From contig CAILMA010000035.1 of assembly GCA_903835145.1 (NCBI GenBank), positions 1 to 17,089 on the forward strand: a stretch of DNA of 17,089 bases. Reading direction: 5' to 3'. A program made the position numbers and the translations under genes. Positions within the stretch are counted from its first letter, which is position 1; every line of letters starts with the position of its first letter. The notes beneath the pieces are model-generated. The model was not told the DNA's origin and ran no database searches. It was given only the letters and a program-made list of their open reading frames with translations. This document shows positions 15,000 through 17,089 of the stretch, in pieces. Source of the stretch: an uncultured Bacteroidota bacterium. Its GTDB lineage: Bacteria; Bacteroidota; Bacteroidia; Chitinophagales; Chitinophagaceae.

Positions 15000-15007
15000 C
15001 AAAGGTA
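15000..15007 (-). promoter_or_regulatory. -7 box of the aminotransferase gene
   Basis: On the minus strand TACCTTTG matches TAnnTTTG exactly, 24 nt before the ATG at 14975. It overlaps the alternative TTG start at 15002, which argues against that start. The -33 region is poor. Confidence 0.5.
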
Positions 15008-15145
15008 CAAAAAGAACTTGTAAGTCATCTGTCGTAATTTAACAGAAGATTACAACTGTAAATGTACTAATTACTTGGTTTGTAATCCGTTGAATTTCTT
15101 CTACTAATCCTGATTTTTGCGGTAATCACACCTTTGCCTTTTAAG

Positions 15146-15889
15146 TCAGATATAACCCGCTCGTACGTGCAATGGCCATATGAGCTGCTTCGTTTCATCG
15201 TTGCCCCAGGCTCTTTTAAGATTTTCTGCAATCGCTGTTACGGGGTTCATATGCCCGGCCTTCATGTAGTTTTTTACGCCTGACCACGTTTCCAGGTAAC
15301 CAGTTAGCTGCTCGAGCGTCCAGGATTTTACAATCTGAAACTCAGGGTGGGCTATTTCTGCAAATGGAAAGGGAATAGTCTTGTACTCCTCATCAATATA
15401 CCTTCTTTCCTTGTCCCAATACGGACCTGTGATATCAGCATACAGATGGTGTATTACACGGTCAACCTCCGGCGAAACCAAAACCAGATTATAAGTCCAC
15501 ACTGCAAGCAGGCACCCAGGTTTGGCTACTCGCATCACTTCCTTATAAAAGTAATCGAAATCGAACCAATGAATCGCTTGAGCCACGGTTATCAGGTCTA
15601 CACTTTTTTCGGCAATACTTGTTTTTTCGGCTCGCTCCAGTCTATAATCTACCCCAGTTTTCGGCGGTGCGTGTTTGAGTTGCTCTTCACTTATGTCGGT
15701 TGCTATTACGGAGCCAAATCGCTCGGCAAGCACCATTGCGACCTGTCCGTTGCCCGTGCCGCAATCCCAGGCAACTTCAAAATGTTTGGTCTTTTCAAAT
15801 AGGAAATCGAACAGTTCTTGGGGCGACTCCGGCCTGAAAGTTGCATAATTTTTACTTTCGGACGAAAAGTTATCAATGATTTGTTTCAT
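15146..15889 (-). CDS. Class I SAM-dependent methyltransferase, substrate unknown
   Basis: The 247-residue protein has the Rossmann-like methyltransferase fold. Motif I is VAWDCGTGNGQVA (39-51). The motif II acidic strand is VIATDISEEQL (60-70), followed by motif-like VDLITVAQAIHWFDFDYFYKEVMRVAKPGC. The QAIHWF signature and the family length fit the Methyltransf_11-type proteins annotated as class I SAM methyltransferases related to yeast Tmt1 (trans-aconitate methyltransferase) and Crg1. The substrate cannot be deduced from sequence. The gene is divergent from lysA across a 91-bp AT-rich gap. ATG 15889 is the only good start. Confidence 0.88.
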   Translation of the reverse strand: MKQIIDNFSSESKNYATFRPESPQELFDFLFEKTKHFEVAWDCGTGNGQVAMVLAERFGSVIATDISEEQLKHAPPKTGVDYRLERAEKTSIAEKSVDLITVAQAIHWFDFDYFYKEVMRVAKPGCLLAVWTYNLVLVSPEVDRVIHHLYADITGPYWDKERRYIDEEYKTIPFPFAEIAHPEFQIVKSWTLEQLTGYLETWSGVKNYMKAGHMNPVTAIAENLKRAWGNDETKQLIWPLHVRAGYI

Positions 15890-15968
15890 ATTTAATATAC
15901 TAATTATTCAAGATATTGTTAAATTTTATTCAAAAAATCCATTGCGGTCGCTTCCATCAATAATCGAT

Positions 15969-15976
15969 TACTTTTG
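15969..15976 (+). promoter_or_regulatory. -7 box immediately before lysA (near-leaderless)
   Basis: TACTTTTG matches TAnnTTTG exactly, with only 4 nt (CACT) before the ATG at 15981. It overlaps the end of the perfect palindrome TAATCGATTA (15961-15970), a possible operator. The nearest upstream TTG (15942-15944) is 24 nt away, longer than ideal. Confidence 0.5.
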
Positions 15977-15980
15977 CACT

Positions 15981-17089
15981 ATGTCTGCGTTTTTATCCAA
16001 TGAGCAATTGTGTTCAATTGCTGCCGAGTACGGTTCTCCGGTTTATGTCTACCATGCCGAAAAAATTGAGGAACAATACAACAAGCTGATAGCAGCTTTT
16101 AAAGACCACCCAACAAGGTTTTTCTATGCATGCAAGGCACTAACTAACGTGAATATCCTCAAATATATGAAGGGTTTGGGTGCTTTCCTCGACTGCGTGA
16201 GCATTAACGAAGTGAAACTGGGTATGCTTGCAGGCTATGATCCAGCTCAAATCCTGTTTACACCCAATTGTGTTGACTTCAATGAAATAGTAGATGCAAC
16301 AAAGCTTGGCGTAAGAATAAACATCGATAACATTTCCATTCTGGAACAATTTGGTAACACTTTTAAGGGTAGTTATCCTGTCTGTATCCGCATAAACCCT
16401 CATATCGTCGCCGGTGGAAACTATAAAATATCTACCGGTCATATCGACAGTAAGTTCGGGATTTCTATACACCAGTTGAGGCACATCGAGCGTATTGTTA
16501 AAACAACAGGTTTGCATGCAGAGGGGCTGCATATGCATACCGGCAGCGAGATAAAGGATATTGATGTCTTTTTACAGGGGCTTGACATCATGTTCGGCAT
16601 AGCAAATCAGTTCAAAAACCTTGATTTCATCGACCTCGGAAGCGGCTTTAAAGTGGCTTACAAAGAAGATGAAAAGGAAACAAACGTAAACTTGCTTGGT
16701 GCTCGTGTTGCCGAAGCTGCAAATAAATTTGAAGAGGAATATGGCCGCAAATTGGAAATCTGGTTTGAGCCGGGAAAATACCTCGTTAGTGAATGCGGTT
16801 ACTTTATTGTGAGTGCTAATGTCATTAAGCAGACAACAGCAACAGTTTTCGTTGGTGTCAATTCAGGATTTAATCACCTGATTCGGCCTATGTTTTATGA
16901 TTCGTACCACAGAATTGCTAACATTTCTAACCCTTTAGGGCCACAGAGAATCTACACGGTCGTGGGTAATATCTGTGAAACCGACACCTTCGCGTGGGAT
17001 CGTGTTTTAAATGAAGTCAGAGAAGGCGATTTTCTCGTTTTCTATAATGCCGGCGCCTACGGGTTTGAGATGAGCAGTAACTTCAATTC
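15981..17089 (+). CDS. lysA: Diaminopimelate decarboxylase LysA (3' end beyond the window)
   Basis: An open frame runs from ATG 15981 to the window edge: 369 complete codons with no stop, so the gene is cut by the window. It is a fold-type III PLP decarboxylase. Visible are the PLP lysine K52 in FFYACKALTN, the barrel motif HMHTGSE (184-190), LGSGF (219-223, phosphate-binding glycine loop), EPGKYLVSECG (263-273), CETDTF (332-337, catalytic Cys) and NAGAYGFEMSSNFN (356-369). It removes CO2 from meso-2,6-diaminopimelate to give L-lysine, the last step of the DAP pathway. Only about 15-40 residues are expected to be missing. N-terminal LSNEQLCSIAAEYGSPVYVY confirms the start. A close relative, carboxynorspermidine decarboxylase, is less likely given the length and the CETDTF/NAGAY motifs. 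Confidence 0.93.
   Translation, partial: MSAFLSNEQLCSIAAEYGSPVYVYHAEKIEEQYNKLIAAFKDHPTRFFYACKALTNVNILKYMKGLGAFLDCVSINEVKLGMLAGYDPAQILFTPNCVDFNEIVDATKLGVRINIDNISILEQFGNTFKGSYPVCIRINPHIVAGGNYKISTGHIDSKFGISIHQLRHIERIVKTTGLHAEGLHMHTGSEIKDIDVFLQGLDIMFGIANQFKNLDFIDLGSGFKVAYKEDEKETNVNLLGARVAEAANKFEEEYGRKLEIWFEPGKYLVSECGYFIVSANVIKQTTATVFVGVNSGFNHLIRPMFYDSYHRIANISNPLGPQRIYTVVGNICETDTFAWDRVLNEVREGDFLVFYNAGAYGFEMSSNFN

Noticed and set aside
14976..15002. TTG start for the aminotransferase
   Set aside because: ATG 14975 gives the usual N-terminus, and a -7 box overlaps the TTG.

Overview
The window reads as a chromosomal segment from a member of the Bacteroidota, most likely a Chitinophagaceae or Sphingobacteriales relative. 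Three things point there. A large secreted NHL/Ig-like protein ends in a type IX secretion (T9SS type A) sorting domain. Many genes are preceded by the Bacteroidota -7 promoter element TAnnTTTG rather than by clear Shine-Dalgarno sites. The gene set (MgtE, RMD1/DUF155, DUF4159, cyanophycinase, stand-alone ECF sigma factor) also fits. No rRNA, tRNA or CRISPR array was seen.

Layout. Bases 1-518 are two and a half copies of a 198-bp tandem repeat full of small hairpins. Bases 563-3366 (minus) hold a small membrane-anchored beta-sandwich-like protein and the large T9SS cargo protein. Bases 3552-6817 (plus) hold a PSD-family decarboxylase with an N-terminal PSDC domain, an RMD1/DUF155 membrane-anchored protein, and a cyanophycinase. 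The cyanophycinase start is placed here at 5960, behind a good promoter. The 5690-5890 spacer in front of it is a diverged relative of the left-end repeat, with the same hairpin order and changed but still paired stems. Bases 6857-8936 (minus) hold a DUF4159 exported protein overlapping rsmE, then an ECF sigma factor. Bases 9249-11062 (minus) are an AT-richer two-gene cassette: an ABC/SMC-like AAA ATPase translationally coupled through a GTGA overlap to an unrecognised 217-residue protein. Bases 11223-12935 (minus) encode MgtE with an unusual C-terminal extension of about 115 residues. Bases 13204-15889 (minus) hold a small exported lipocalin-like protein with a good terminator, a class I aspartate-type aminotransferase and a SAM methyltransferase. 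From 15981 (plus) diaminopimelate decarboxylase lysA runs off the right edge.

Most genes look like independently transcribed housekeeping units. The coupled pairs are rsmE-DUF4159 and the ATPase cassette. The two items most worth following up are the structured intergenic repeat family (tandem at the left end, diverged single copy at 5690-5890) and the ATPase/217-residue pair, which has the build of an anti-phage or conflict module but matches no named system that I can recognise.
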